A stretch of DNA of 64,000 nucleotides from Lytechinus pictus (Eukaryota; Echinodermata; Echinoidea; Temnopleuroida; Toxopneustidae), in assembly GCF_037042905.1 (NCBI RefSeq), contig NC_087254.1:23289103-23353102 (forward strand), read 5' to 3'. The notes beneath the pieces were generated by a model, which was not told the origin of the DNA, searched no databases, and worked only from the letters and a program-made list of their open reading frames with translations. The position numbers and the translations under genes are program-made. Positions 1 to 12,800 of the stretch are shown here, one piece after another (position 1 is the first letter of the stretch; every line of letters starts with the position of its first letter).

Positions 1-64
1 TTTGGTCGAATGTCGAGAAACAAAAACTCTGCCATTATGATCTTGAAGGGCCTGTGGAATATCT

Positions 65-137
65 GCCTCCGTGGCCTAATGGATAGGGCATCGGTCTCCT
101 AAACCGGGGATTGTGGGTTCGAGTCCCACCGGAGGTG
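65..137 (+). tRNA. tRNA-Arg (anticodon CCT), copy 1
   Basis: Cloverleaf tRNA reading AGG arginine codons. The acceptor GCCTCCG pairs with CGGAGGT over seven pairs (one G-T wobble) followed by a G discriminator. The anticodon loop CTCCTAA places CCT at the anticodon, and the T-arm contains GGGTTCGAGTCCC, which is also a good B box. It differs from copy 2 by G instead of A in the D-loop (GATAGGGCA versus GATAAGGCA). T-runs that can end RNA polymerase III transcription start about 25-40 bp downstream. No intron is seen. Confidence 0.93.
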
Positions 138-948
138 AAATTGGTCAACATGGACCATAACTCCCTTTTTTCTCTCCTCTCTCTCTCTTTTAAAAGTTGC
201 CATCGTCGGTAAAAAAAAAGTAGCAAATACGACTGTCAGAGAATATCCCGTAATGTCTATGTCTGTTCCGATATTTTTGATTGGTTCAATTCCATATACG
301 TGACGGTCAGACCCCCAGTCATGAAATTTTCTGTCTCTCATTTCGTGTTCATTCGTCAGACTCCTAAATGACCATGACTTGGTCAGTTTATGAAGTGAAG
401 TAAAACTTGAAAAATGGTTTGTAGATCTCATTGCAGATATTGTTTGGTTCAAACTGGTTTATACCCATTTTCCCCCTGACAAGTCTGTGAATATCTTTAT
501 AATCCCAGCGGCCCTATTCCCTCCATTTAATTCATATTGCCATGTTGATGTCACTACATTCACCCTGTTGCCAGGGGCGGCGTTGTTGGATGGGGGAGGG
601 GCAAACTACCTTATGAAACATGACTTTGTTTCAATTCAAGGTTTACTAAAGAGTTAAACGACCCAAAGCTCACATTTTTTCCTTTAAAGCTCGCCTTTCT
701 TCCCCCATTTCTCTCATCACCTTTTTCAGTATTTGTTGAATGCTTTGATAAAATCATGATAATAAAAATAGGCCTTACGTTAGGGTGGAAATTCATATGA
801 TTTAGAGCGAACAAATAAAGTATGGTAAGTGTTAGATTATCATCAGGTTTCCTTCTATAACAATTAAGATTATCATGATTGTTGGTCAAATGTTTAAAGG
901 GTTTGACCAGGGCCCTGGGAGCGATTTACCAGGGAGAGCTGGTGTAAA
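138..948. other. Intergenic stretch after tRNA copy 1
   Basis: No coding exon, RNA gene or clear repeat is recognised. The first ~100 bp resemble the flank of tRNA copy 2, so the two tRNA genes probably arose by a local duplication that included flanking DNA. Confidence 0.5.
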
Positions 949-1165
949 ATTTGACAAGCAAAAAAAAAAGGGGGCGGGCTCACTTTAGAAAGTGAAGGTT
1001 ATGTTTAATTGGTACCGAGAAATTTGACAAGCAAAAAAAAAAGAAGAAGAAAGGTTTTCACTACAAAAATGAAAGTTATTTTGGTCCTAAGAAATTTGAC
1101 AAGCAGAAACAAAGGGTTCACCATAAAATGAAGGTAATCTTCGTCTCGAGAAATTGGAAAAGCAC
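949..1165. repeat. Degenerate ~70-bp tandem repeat
   Basis: Four imperfect units, each beginning with a variant of GAAATTTGACAAGCA, then an A-rich run, then a TTCAC..AAAATGAAGGT segment. Purine-rich on the plus strand, with no coding potential seen. Confidence 0.7.
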
Positions 1166-1280
1166 AGAAATGGGTTGGCTCCAAAATATAGGTCACTACA
1201 CCTACACCACACCTAGTTTCCAAGAATGCATATAGCATTTCCATTTATTTGAATGCAGGATAAAAGAGCAGTCGGCATAG

Positions 1281-1363
1281 GTGCCGTGGCCGGGGATCGA
1301 ACCCCGGACTTTCAAATGTATCATCGGCACCTTAGACCCCCTTAGACCACTCGGCCACGGCAC
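1281..1363 (-). pseudogene. tRNA-like sequence (Ser/Leu-like D-arm), probable tRNA pseudogene or SINE head
   Basis: On the minus strand the ends GTGCCGTGG and CCACGGCAC pair over nine bases. An A-box-like TGGCCGAGTGG and a B-box-like GGTTCGATCCC are present. The D region carries a tandem duplication of a GTCTAAGGG-type segment, the T-arm has either a 6-nt loop or a G-G mismatch, and no convincing anticodon stem forms around the TTTGAAA stretch. It lies between the two tRNA-Arg copies in opposite orientation. A functional Ser/Leu tRNA is unlikely; a pol III-derived relic fits better. Confidence 0.6.
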
Positions 1364-1423
1364 TTCCATAATGATCTCTAATCCCAGTACTATGATTGTC
1401 TAAAGGTTACTTGTAGAATATCT

Positions 1424-1496
1424 GCCTCCGTGGCCTAATGGATAAGGCATCGGTCTCCTAAACCGGGGATTGTGGGTTCGAGTCCCACCGGAGGTG
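1424..1496 (+). tRNA. tRNA-Arg (anticodon CCT), copy 2
   Basis: Same cloverleaf as copy 1: acceptor GCCTCCG/CGGAGGT, anticodon loop CTCCTAA with CCT, and a T-arm around GGTTCGAGTCC. One D-loop base differs (A instead of G). The upstream GAATATCT and the downstream GAAAATTGTCCAAATTGGAC resemble the flanks of copy 1. A TTTTT terminator-like run follows about 25 bp downstream. Confidence 0.94.
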
Positions 1497-3469
1497 AAAA
1501 TTGTCCAAATTGGACCTTTTTCCTTTTTTTAAATGCCATCGTCAAATGAAAAAAAAAAAAAATAATACGAATTTCCCCTTTATGTATATCCCTGATTCAA
1601 TATTTTTAGTTCATTTAGTTCTTTTTTTATTTCATTTAGTTGAAAAATAATTTGGAGATACCATGATCTGATGGCAGATGTTCTTTTATTTACAACCATT
1701 TCTTCTTGACAACTGTGAAAGCTTTGTACAGTCACAGCGTCCCAGTTTCCTCGTTAATATTTTGACGAGGGGAGGCAAGATGACCTTAAAGAACATCTTT
1801 TTTTCTTGATTAAACAATAGGTATATAAAATTAAACGATCCAAACCTCGTCTTTTTAATTTTTTTTTTACTTATCTTTTTCCCCGCTTGCTCTCACCAGC
1901 TTTTTTGTTGAATTAATTGAGAGGGGGGAGGGTCTCCCTGGCCCCTGCCTCCTTATGGTGTTGGCTGTGTATGTCACTAAATTATTTCAATTTCCTTGAT
2001 GCATGTGTTTGTGCTCTAAACTGAGGCATTGATTAATCCACATTACCAAATCCCTTGGATAGCATATCAGCCACTGGTCCTTTAGTTGTTTGATAATACA
2101 CACAAGCACTGAAATAATAAAATGATTTGTTTGAAACGAGCAAACTGACAAGAAAAGATAAGTAAAAGACTGAAAGAAATTTTAAAAAAGTAATCTGAAA
2201 AATTAATGCTGTTGCAAATATAAAATCACTTAAATGATGTAAATGTCAAATTGGCAACTTGGTGAGTAGATTGTGTCAAATTGTAAGGACTACTATCCCA
2301 CTGGTTCAGGAAAAAGAGGGCTTCTTGGCCCAAGTAGGTTTTTCTACAGCTAGGCAGCACCAAAAAAGGGAGGGGGAATGCAATCGAGTATTTTCCCACC
2401 CCCATCCCCTCGAAATGAGAAATTAAGATTTCATAATTAATAGGTATATGCAATTACTAACATAGTCAAGCTGTAAGTGCTCTAAAACACCACCTGTCAA
2501 TCTTCAAAACTTTTTGACAAATTTCTCACTTCTTTTTCATCCACCCTGATATTTACAACAAATCAACAATATTTAAGAGCTATTCATAGGGAAACTATAA
2601 ATTTGTACATGTATTCTTATCTTTGTGTATTTCCAGTCTGCAACTTCAGATGTTGTTCCATTCTCTTCTGTTCTATTTCTTGTCTGATATTCTTCAAACT
2701 TTTACCTATATGCTCCTTTCTATATTTATGCTATTGTTTGAAAAAAAATTCATGTTTTAGAATTTCCTTTAATGCTTGTTTGTAGCAGAAAGAAAGAAAA
2801 ATAAAATGCTAATATATAAACTAAATTTTAACATTACATTATGGACACGTATAAATAAAACAAGCTCGAGAAACCAAGGCAATTTCTTTAGACACCACCA
2901 TTCATTGAATTTAATGATAGTATAATATAATTTCACAGAACATTTTTTTTTCAGGGTATACTCTACAAGAAAAGACAACACACAGATATTCAATAGTTAA
3001 TGCTCTTTTTATATATCTATAAACAATCTATTGTGCAAGAAAAAAATAGTTCAAAAGAAGGTATACATGAAGTCCACAGAATGATATCATAATTCCCTTC
3101 ATGGTGGCATGTAGAATTACAGAAAATATTAACAAATAATATATCGATTTAAAAATGTAATCATATCAAATGAGACATTTGGTGCTTTATTTATAATGGG
3201 CAAAAATTATAAGAGATATCTCCAAAAGACCATAGGGATTCTAACTACACATGGTTCTATTTACAAGCTTCGGGTAGTTAAAAAGACAAGTACTTGAACA
3301 CATTTCAAAGGTTGTTCTGGAATATTGACATTAATACAATAATAAAAGCACACCACTTATCTGATACATGAGAAAAAACATTAAAAATCATTCCAATTAC
3401 CATTGATATTCATCACTCGATGATGTCATAATGACATATCTGTTAATTGTCTTACCAAGAAGATATTAG
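1497..3469. other. Intergenic AT-rich stretch
   Basis: A/T runs and short low-complexity tracts. Small ORFs here have no recognisable domain or splice context. No gene is seen. Confidence 0.5.
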
Positions 3470-3693
3470 TACACTGCAAAAACTGCAGTGTTAGGAATAA
3501 CACCAATTGATGTTCTGAGAGGACCATACTCTAAAGTGTTAAAGGTACATGACTAGGTTTGAATATAACACCAAAGGTGTTAAAATAACAAGCAGAATAT
3601 GCTTTAGTAACTTACACCATGAAGTTAACACTGGTGTAATCCTCTTGAAAACACTGGTGGTGTAATTTCAACACCACTGATTTTTGCAGTGTA
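3470..3693. mobile_element. MITE with CACTGCAAAAA termini (TA-flanked)
   Basis: Starts TACACTGCAAAAA and ends TTTTTGCAGTGTA, so short inverted termini abut TA on both sides. This suggests a Tc1/mariner-type non-autonomous element. The interior carries internal inverted pieces (AACACCA / TGGTGTT). A related, longer copy is at 29694..30223. Confidence 0.7.
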
Positions 3694-3782
3694 TGAAACA
3701 AGAATCGGCTTCTTGCAAGAGTGGTGCTCCTTTATAATGATATGCAAAGGAACTTTGTGCTTCTCAGTCTAATGTACTAACC

Positions 3783-4017
3783 AGGGCCCTTGCTGTCTTA
3801 CAGCAAGTTGCGATTGATCCAACTAACCCCACATATGGAAAGCCAATGACCCCAACATCTAATATGTCCATTTACGGAGTTTTCTTGACATGGGTCCCGT
3901 TTCTTAAAGACTTCTAATAATAACAAATGCATAATTTCTATAGCAAGTTTGCTATCAGCCAATCAAGTTGAATAATCTCAGTAGCTTTTAACTGATCTTT
4001 TATGAAACAGGCCCCAG
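3783..4017. mobile_element. Degraded GGGCCC-type MITE fragments
   Basis: Begins with CAGGGCCCTTGCTGTCTTACAG and ends with a TTTATGAAACAGGCCCC-type segment, with inner sequence GATTGATCCAACTAA and CAGCCAATCA. The terminal style matches the better preserved elements at 4685 and 30330. Boundaries are approximate. Confidence 0.45.
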
Positions 4018-4684
4018 ATATATACATGTATATATATATTCCAACGTGTAAAACTGTGCTCCTCATTTCCAAAGAGACATTTTGTGCACTTTTCCTATAT
4101 GAAGAACTTTGACATTGATTGATTTCCATTATTGATTGGATCAATTGCATCTTTTAGTAAGATGGGCATTACAACATTGATTTCACTGAGCATATATATA
4201 GTTTCCATGGGCAGATTTTCAAACAGAACTGATATGAATTTAATACTGAAGTCCAGAGGCAGTATTTCCTCTACTTTTTTCTCTAGAGGATCTCAAATAT
4301 TTTGCTGATATCAACGCACATAAAATTCTGTACATACGAAGTACAATGAAACAAAAGTACATAAGAGAAATAAGAGAGAGAAACAAAGAGTTGGTCGAGT
4401 CTCGATTATCAATACTACCCCACACAAAACTGTACTGAGAAATTCAATGATGCACTAGTTGAAAACAAATCCAACTATTCATGTTGATAAGAATGATAAG
4501 AGTTATGAAAATCATGCATAACCTCTTAAAATTGACAAGAACAAATTCAAGTTAAACGTTGTACTATTGAGCGATGTCAAACCCTCTCTCCATTAACACA
4601 CAGCACCAGTGACTAATGAATAAACAATGTCATCTATATACATACACAGGGTTAAACAGAAACCCATGGGACACAGACAAGGAT

Positions 4685-4964
4685 CCTGGGCCCCGTCTTA
4701 CAAAGAGTTGAGATTGATCCGATCAATCACAAAGTATGGACGGCCAGCAACGTCAACATATAAAATGCATGTTTGTTCAAAAAAAAATCTAGATATGAAT
4801 GTATATCCATAAATTCATTGATTTCTCGACAATTCAGTGTGTTCTCCTTTGTTTACAAAGGACATTTTATGAATTTCCTGTAGAAGAAATTATGACACTG
4901 ACGGATTTCCATGGAGTTACGGTTGATTGAATTGATCGTAACTCTTTGTAAGACGGGGCCCAGG
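4685..4964. mobile_element. 280-bp MITE with near-perfect terminal inverted repeats
   Basis: Left end CCTGGGCCCCGTCTTACAAA continues into GAGTT, and the right end is its exact inverse over about 25 bp. The interior is AT-rich and non-coding. It resembles the shorter element at 30330..30481. Target duplication not resolved. Confidence 0.82.
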
Positions 4965-5352
4965 GCTACCCATGCCAATCCAAGCATGGTTAATTCAAGA
5001 CCACCCACCACACCGGTTCAGGGACCTAAAATCACAATAAATAAGAAATCATCTATTCATCCAGAGTAGTCTACATCCCACCTCCTCTCCAACTGCTAAA
5101 AGGCAGGTATAATATATGAAAGCAAATTACACGCACAGAGGATCTGATTTTGTCAGGGGTTAGATTAGATAAACTCATATACTGGTGTCATGGTAGTTTC
5201 CCTCGATGAGAATTGGACCTTCAGCACTCCAAGCATGATGAAATTGCAATGATTTAGAACAAACGATTTTCAGATACCCTTCAATACTCCCAGATAACAA
5301 AGATTAGTATGGAGTATATCCATTGTCTCCTCATTTTGGAGGAAAGACACAA

Positions 5353-5358
5353 TTTATT
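5353..5358 (-). terminator. Candidate poly(A) signal for the PKA-RI gene
   Basis: On the minus strand this reads AATAAA and is the first canonical signal I found downstream of the stop codon at 6665. It would imply a 3' UTR of about 1.3 kb. A variant signal closer to the stop cannot be excluded. Confidence 0.25.
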
Positions 5359-5385
5359 TTTTCCTTCATCAAAGTTATCTTGAGA

Positions 5386-5684
5386 ATAATAATAATAATT
5401 GGCATTTATAAAGCGCTTTATCTATCTACGACTGCTCAGAACGCTTCACAATTATTATTACCCGGTCACTGAATTCATAGCATTTCAAGCAGCCTGTTAG
5501 CTGCACACTTGCTAAACCAACCACAATGACAGTTGTTTCCTACCGGTACCCAATTAGCACCTGGGTGAGAGTGGCAAAGTGTGGATTGACGCCTTGCCAA
5601 AGTACGCTAGGCCATGGTGGGATTTGAACACACGACCCTCTGATTACAAGGCGAGAGTCAGAACCGCTACACCACGGCGCTTCC
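5386..5684 (-). mobile_element. tRNA-derived SINE (tRNA-Thr-like head)
   Basis: Read on the minus strand, the head has an A-box-like GTGGTGTAGCGGTT, a CTTGTAATC anticodon-loop remnant (TGT type) and a B-box-like GTGTTCAAATCCC. A body follows, then a 3' tail AAAGCGCTTTATAAATGCCA running into (ATT)n. The sequence matches the second copy at 57594..57927 over the head and the CAAAGTGTGGATT block. The tail resembles CR1/L2-type 3' ends, implying LINE-assisted retrotransposition. Confidence 0.85.
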
Positions 5685-5699
5685 ACAAGAACATATACT

Positions 5700-6664
5700 A
5701 CAGAATGATGTATCTTCAGAAAAGAGGTACTGCTGGCTAGTGTTCAGCCTCCTATTTCTTCTGCTTAAATTTTCTTCAGCTATAATGAGACATGACATGC
5801 TCTCGGTCAAAATCACCTACCAGTATATCATGGCATATCCAATACCTAGAATCCTTTGATTTGGAATATGTAGGACACAAGGCGCTTCCTGCACTGCATC
5901 AATGTAATCCGCATAATTAAATGTACATACTACTGTTCAGCAAAGTATGAGATGCATATCTGTTGTGGGATAATGTACACACAGATTAAAAATAACACAG
6001 CTCCATAGCCCCCCCCTCCTGCCTCATAATAATGGAGAATCAATCAAGATTATCACCAGGGGAGTTTCATGAAATGTTTTGTCAATGATTTCACTTACTA
6101 AATGGCTCTCAGCCAATCAGATGCAAGGATTTGCAGTATCATTTCATGAACAAATAGTCGGCGAATGTCACTGACTATTTGTTCATGACAAGCCACACTG
6201 ATCAATGCTAGTGCTACCCTCCTGAGTTTAAAAATACCTTAATAATTCCACAGAAACTCCCTTTATAATAAAACTCTATTACCACATCAATGGCATTTAA
6301 AAGGAGGGTCTATACTCAGAGACAATGCACCTTCCCAATCAGACAATTGAGGTGTAACATAAACGGGAAGGGGACACCATGACATAACACTGTGGAACTC
6401 TGAAGCTACAGTCCTACACCTTACCCTCTCATTTGTTGAATTAAAATTAAGACAAACCTTAGTAATCTTCTCGAAGAGAAAGAGAGGAAGAACAAGAGGA
6501 GTTATGAAAGGAAGAAGGAAGTGATCAGAGGGAAACTAGGAGGAAGAGACTGAGAGAGACAAATAGAATTGGAATAGAGAGAAGGGAAAAGGTGGGGCGT
6601 GCAAGGGAGGACCAAGGGAGGGAGCAAGCTGGAGAATGGAGAGGAATAGTACGAGAGATGAGAT
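5700..6664 (-). other. Probable 3' UTR / 3' flank of PKA-RI
   Basis: Immediately downstream of the stop codon on the minus strand. It includes a strongly purine-rich stretch on the plus strand (about 6470..6660) and a short repeat with CAGCCAATCAGATGCAAGGA (about 6108), also found near 26340. No exon is seen. The exact transcript end is unknown. Confidence 0.4.
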
Positions 6665-6837
6665 CTATACAGAGAGCTGTACGAAGCTGTTGTAACTGGA
6701 GATATTCCTCTTGAGGATCTCCTGACAAGGTCCAAGAACACGCTCGAAGCGTTGTCTGTCCAGTTTGACACACTTCAAGGGGCCACGGGCCACCACAGTG
6801 GCAGCACGGGGTCGGTCTAGCAGTAAGGCAATCTCAC
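6665..6837 (-). CDS. PRKAR1A: PKA-RI last coding exon: domain B cassette and C-terminus
   Basis: 173 nt including TAG. The acceptor is CAATTAG before GTGAG, with a split Gly codon from the previous exon. It encodes residues 325-381: [15 protein letters not shown] (phosphate-binding cassette, E326 and R335), then a helix around [16 protein letters not shown] and the C-terminus YNSFVQLSV. The length equals the human last coding exon part as I recall it (c.974 to stop). Confidence 0.97.
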
Positions 6838-9800
6838 CTAATTGACAAAATAAAAAGAAAGTGACAATGTGAAAATCATTGAATTCAATATTTCATTTTA
6901 GATCAATTCAGGGGCAACTCCACCTTGACCAAAAGTTGATTTAATAATAATAAATCAAACAAGGATAACACTGACAATTTCATCAAATTCAAATGGAAAA
7001 ATAAGAAAGTTAGGACATTTGTTATGCTTATTTTTATCGAACAGTGTTATGTGAGTGTTATGAAATGAGGGAACCGATGTCACGCACTCACTATCTTTGT
7101 ATTTTATTAAATGAAATATGGTATATTTAAATTTTCCTCTAAAATTAATTTAAAAATTTGGTTTGATTCCTCATAAAAAATATAGAATCATCATGCATTA
7201 ATTTACTGTAATTTTGATAAACTTTTGGGACGATGCTAGAAACTTGTGATCAATTGCAAGTCTTTTCTGGGTTCTATCATCGATCACATCTTGCAATTAA
7301 TTGCACATTTGCACTTGAACGTTAATCTAATACAGCAAAGGATTGATTGCAAAAGAAATTTGCAATTGATCACAAATAATTTCTGGCAACACCCCCATTG
7401 TTACAGGGTTCAGTATGGGCTTACCAAAGTAATCCGATGGTCCTAGTTTGCCCACTTCAATCATGTCTGAGTCGCTGCCATGGCGCTGAAGAACAGCTGC
7501 TTGGCCCTAGATTAAGGACAGGCAAAAGAAGAAAACAACCATCACCATAAAGTCACAGATGAACCAGGTTATTTTCATTATAGAATACTAGAGGTCGCAT
7601 TCTCAGATAGGTTTTATCTTGAAATCTGTTTGATTTCAAATTTAAAAGAAAATTGGCATTCTGATATTTAGCTGAGATGAAATAACATCAGGTGGAACTA
7701 CAGATGGTATAAAGCAGAGCATCTTAACAAGGCATTTCAAACTAGTGATGCAATAGTGCAATATGCAAGAGGTTGTTTAGATGGTTTGAATTCACTTTGG
7801 CCAGTATTCTGAAGTCGGGTTTAACTTAGACCATGGTCTAACTCTATGCTAAAATTATGGGAAGCCAAACGTTTCAAAATTTTGTTTACAGTGATTGCTT
7901 CTCATGTTTACTGTGCTCTTTACTAATTCTTTAATGGTGAAGACAACTGCCATACTTATCCTTCCCAGGCCGTTAATAAAGTTTTGGGAGTCAAATGAGC
8001 TGAGTCATTGAACCTCTGGAGTTAGAGAATTATGTAACAACTGGCGTTCCATAGTTAAACCACAACTTAAAATCAGAGTTGAAATTAAACCAGACTTCAG
8101 AATACGGGCCTATGTCTACTAGCAGATGGTTTAATTTTCAGATTGGTTAGCACTACCAGATAGCTACACCCACTTGGTCTAATTAACATTTGATGCAACA
8201 TCACTTGGTCTAATACTCACTTGGACTGTCACTTATTCCAATGCGGATATGGTCTGATTCCTACTTCTCCTTCTTTTTCACACTTTGTCGTGTGTAATTT
8301 GGTTCATAAGCAATTCCTCTAATCATAGAGACTGAGTGGTGTTAGACCAAATGGATATTAGACAAAATGGGAAAAGCCTAACTGCAATTTTGACAAAATG
8401 GTAAATGGACTAAAAATAACAAGTGTAGATGAACAGTAAATTGCCAGTTCGTCTATTGCCAACTCGTCCACCCATCACATTGTCTACATTCATTTAGTCT
8501 AATGCCATTCCGTCCATCAACATTTTGTTTGAAAACCATTTGGTCCAATAAATATTTGGTTCAATAATCACTTCATCTAATCACCAATCCGTCTTCAACC
8601 ATTTTGTCTAGTAACTACATTTCCCATTTTTTTCCATTCATTTCGCCCAATTAACACTTAATCCAATTACATCAAATGGTATAAGGACCAAATGGCGATT
8701 AGACCAAGTGGTTATTAGAAGAATGGTGAGTGGACAAAATGGCAATTTGAAAGTGGACGACCTGATGGTAGACCAAATGATAGAAAATAAGTTGGTAATT
8801 GGACGAATTGGTATGAGACCAAACGGAAAGTAGACCTAGCGGGGTGAGAACAAACCAATTGTAGACCAAATGGTTGTAAAATAAGTTATGATTTACCATT
8901 TGTATACCTACCTCAATGATCATGAAGAAATCATCACCCTGTTCTCCTTGTACAACAATCTTCTCACCATCATCAAATTGTACTGGCTCCAAGGCATCAG
9001 CAACAGTCAAGTTCTCCCAAATATCAAGGTTTTCTGCAAGAGAAGATTGATGATTCCTCTTCAAACTGACTGGATCTGACTCGTGTGTATATATGTAGCT
9101 AATGTTGGTTTGGTATTAGTCTGATAATCATATTTATCATATCATCATTATTACAATCATTGGCAATATCATCACTACCACCATCAGAATCATCATAACC
9201 ACTAACACCACCACAATCATTAATGAGACTATAATCACCACCACAATCATAATTATCATCACCAATAACCAGCATCACTGGTATTGTCACAATTACTATT
9301 ATCATTATGATACTCATTATCATTATCAAAGTCATCATCATCATCATCACCAACATCATCGGTATTACCATCACTACCATCTCACCATCATCATCACCAC
9401 CACCACCACCACCACCACCATCATCATCATCTTCATCATCATCATCATCTTCATCATCTTCATCATCATCATTATCATCATCATCATCATCTTCATCATC
9501 ATCATCATCATCATCATCATCTTCATCTTCATCAACAGCATCATCAGTATTACCATCTCACCATCATCACCAGCCTCACCAGCGTTATTATTACCATGAT
9601 TACATGAATTGCCTTTAACTATTGACTTACCAAGGATTGAAACCTTAGTGAGGAATTCCTCATACATCTTCCTCTTGCGTACCTGGCTTCCCTGTAAAGT
9701 GAAAACATTAAAAGAATTATATGCTACTCAACTGATTTTCATAAGAACAGATTATAATTCTTTATCTGCTATGTACATGTAATTCAGATCAGATAGCAAT

Positions 9801-12800
9801 GACAATTGGTGAATTCAATTTGGTAAATTCTATTTTCTTTTAATCTCTTTTTCATTCATACTGATTCTATAGATGTTGTTTATTCAAAAAGAACAATAAA
9901 CATTTCTTAGTTTCTGTGATACAAAATGTATAAAGGAGAAAACTTGTCATCCAGACTGTTGTATTTATTTATTTGTATGAATGTGCTATACAATTCCTAT
10001 GATGATGATGATGATGATCATCATCATCATAGGAATTGATCATCATCATCATGATCATGATGATGAACATGATCATCATCATGACGATGATCATAATCAT
10101 CATCATCATTTTTTTTTTAATAATTCATCATTTTTGTTCTACAATAAACTTTGTTGTTTTGCAATAAACTTTTGGCATGCTTGGTGTAAAGATAAGGTGT
10201 GATAATTTGTATGAAATTTAAAAGAGTGAATGAAAAATAAAGACTTTGATCCACAAACCAAAAAGCTTAAACATGCTTGCAATTAAATTTATATTCTTTT
10301 AAAGATTTGTAGAATGTCATTGCTCATTGATTCTTTGGGACATTGTACAATAAGGGCAAATAAACGTAAAGTCAATGTTACAGTCTCACATTCATCCCAA
10401 TGATTGATGAACATGGTACAAACAGCCATAATTCATCATCTCTCCCACACGCTCTCCCATTGTCGTCTTGCCTCATTTAAGAGCACTATCCTTTACATGG
10501 ATGATGTCATAGAGCTGTATAAACATCGGCCATACACCTCAAGAGTTTAAAGGTTCCTTGCCGATCGATACCCCCAAGCACTTAATAAAACACCTACCCC
10601 TCTCCCTCATCCTATCATATTACCCTACGTCACTTGGACGTGTACTTCTCCAGAGAACATTCATTACGGGCATGCGGTGTAAAAGTTGTACTTTCCGCAG
10701 CAGTATGGGCTAATTTGGTGAGTTAGCACAGAAATCAATATCTTTCTATTGACTTGTCATCCCACCCAGGACACTAGATAATGGTTTCTTGCTGCTAAAA
10801 CTAGGAAATCAGGGCCCACTCTCATAAAACCACTGATCAATGGAAGGTGACAAACTTCTTTTACACGCTACTGCTATAGAGCATTTTGATTGGTTAGGAG
10901 CAGATTCACCATTTGATCAGTTTTAAATCTTCAAATTGGCAACATGTTTTTTTTTTTCCATTTGCTTAATATATTTTGTTTTAATTTCATGGATTAGAAA
11001 AAACAACCATCAAAAGCAAATGCACTTACAAATTGAAAATTTGCAAAAGTCAACAGGGATTTAAGGTTTCTATTAGGAATTCTTATTACCTTGTGAAATA
11101 CCAACATGCAAACAACATTTATAACAAGTAATCTCATTTATAAATGCACAGCGAGGTGATGCGTAGAAAATACATGCAAGTAGGAGATTGCAAGTGTGAC
11201 TGCACATCACTTTTAATTAATACAATAGTATGCAAAAAACCTCTTAGCCCCTGTTTTTCCCTTGTCATCCCAAAGATGTAGGTGATTACTTACCATGAGA
11301 ATTCGTCTGTAGCTGTCCCTGTCGATTCCCCACAATTTCATATCAGTTTTAGCCTGACAAAACAACACATTAAGAGAATATTACAATCATATTACATCAC
11401 AATCTTGTATACAAGGGTAGATGGACACACACACAGGATGCTGTTTTCTTTACGATTATTTGGCTGATCTTGTGTTTATCTGGAGGCCTAACTATTTTTT
11501 TTCTATAGATGCTTCTCTCAATGACCAACCATCAAATCATCCTTGAATTTAGCCCATTCCAAATTGTATTGTAATATAAAGAAATATAGTTAATAATTAC
11601 AATTCATAGTAAACTTTATGCATACAAATCATTCATTACATTTGAACAGAAATGAATACATTGTAGCTTACATTTAGGCTTAATTTTATGGCTGATTGTA
11701 TATTATATGTAATAGGGCACAAAACCTGAACATCATCTTGAAGTGCTGCAGACAGAGAGTTGCCAACCTTCATTGTGAAAAAAAAATATCATTTTCCCAT
11801 TTCTTTTTAACCTACATGTATTTTCAAGAATAAAATCCTAATTTTTCTTAAAAATGTTGAAAAACATACCCCCAAATCATCATTCTTACAAGTTTAAAAT
11901 TTCTATTTCTAGGGGAATATCCTTGTTAGTGGCACATTCCCCTTCAAAATACTACTAAACAAGATTCAATCCTACTAATTGGCAACTCTGAACATAGTCA
12001 TAGGGTCCACAGAAAGACAAAAATACAAACAATCATGAAACAACCCAACACATACCTTGACTGTTGCAGCTCTTGGGGTGCCATAGATGAGGGCCAGTTC
12101 TCCAAAACTGCTTCCTTCGCTCAGAGTGACGACACGCTCACCATCAACAAAGATCTACATGTACACAAGAGAGTCACAAAATAATACCATATTACTGTAT
12201 GCATATGCGCAGTCAAATCTGGGACAGGTTTCACAAAACTTGCAGTGACAAGTTATTGAAACCACAGGCTCTGATTGACATAGAGCAAATTTGTGAGACA
12301 GAATGTACTGAAAATGAACTTTATTAAGCAGTGCAATGTCCTGGTGAGGTGAGCATATCTGTTTATAAAGACTACGATTTCTTTTTTCCTTGAATAAATT
12401 TTCTCATAAGAATGTGTTATATGGCTGCATCATAATATGACAATGGTGATGAAATATCCTCACACTGAAACAGTGAAAGAATAAACAATATTGGGTCCAG
12501 AATCCTCAGAATATCACTATATATTCTCATAAAAAGACAAAAATAAAAGATAAAACATAACAGTGAGACAGATTGATTTGCTTGATATCAATGTCAAATA
12601 TTGGTTTAAATTAAACATCATCATGAATATTACCATTTTAGACATCTATATTTGTCTTTGTATAACTATAACTGATATGTTAACATCATTAATAAATATT
12701 AATTCTTTTCCAAATCTAACAAAGATATCATGTCTTAATACAGAGATTTCAATGCAATGCAATTAATGGGGAGCAAGTACGTAAATGATGGCAATTAATG

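Noticed and set aside
1281-1363. Functional tRNA-Ser/Leu gene
   Set aside because: There is an internal duplication in the D region, an imperfect T-arm and no credible anticodon stem.
9307-9667. Ser-rich and Met-rich ORFs
   Set aside because: They are translations of an ATC/TCA triplet microsatellite, with no domain or splice context.
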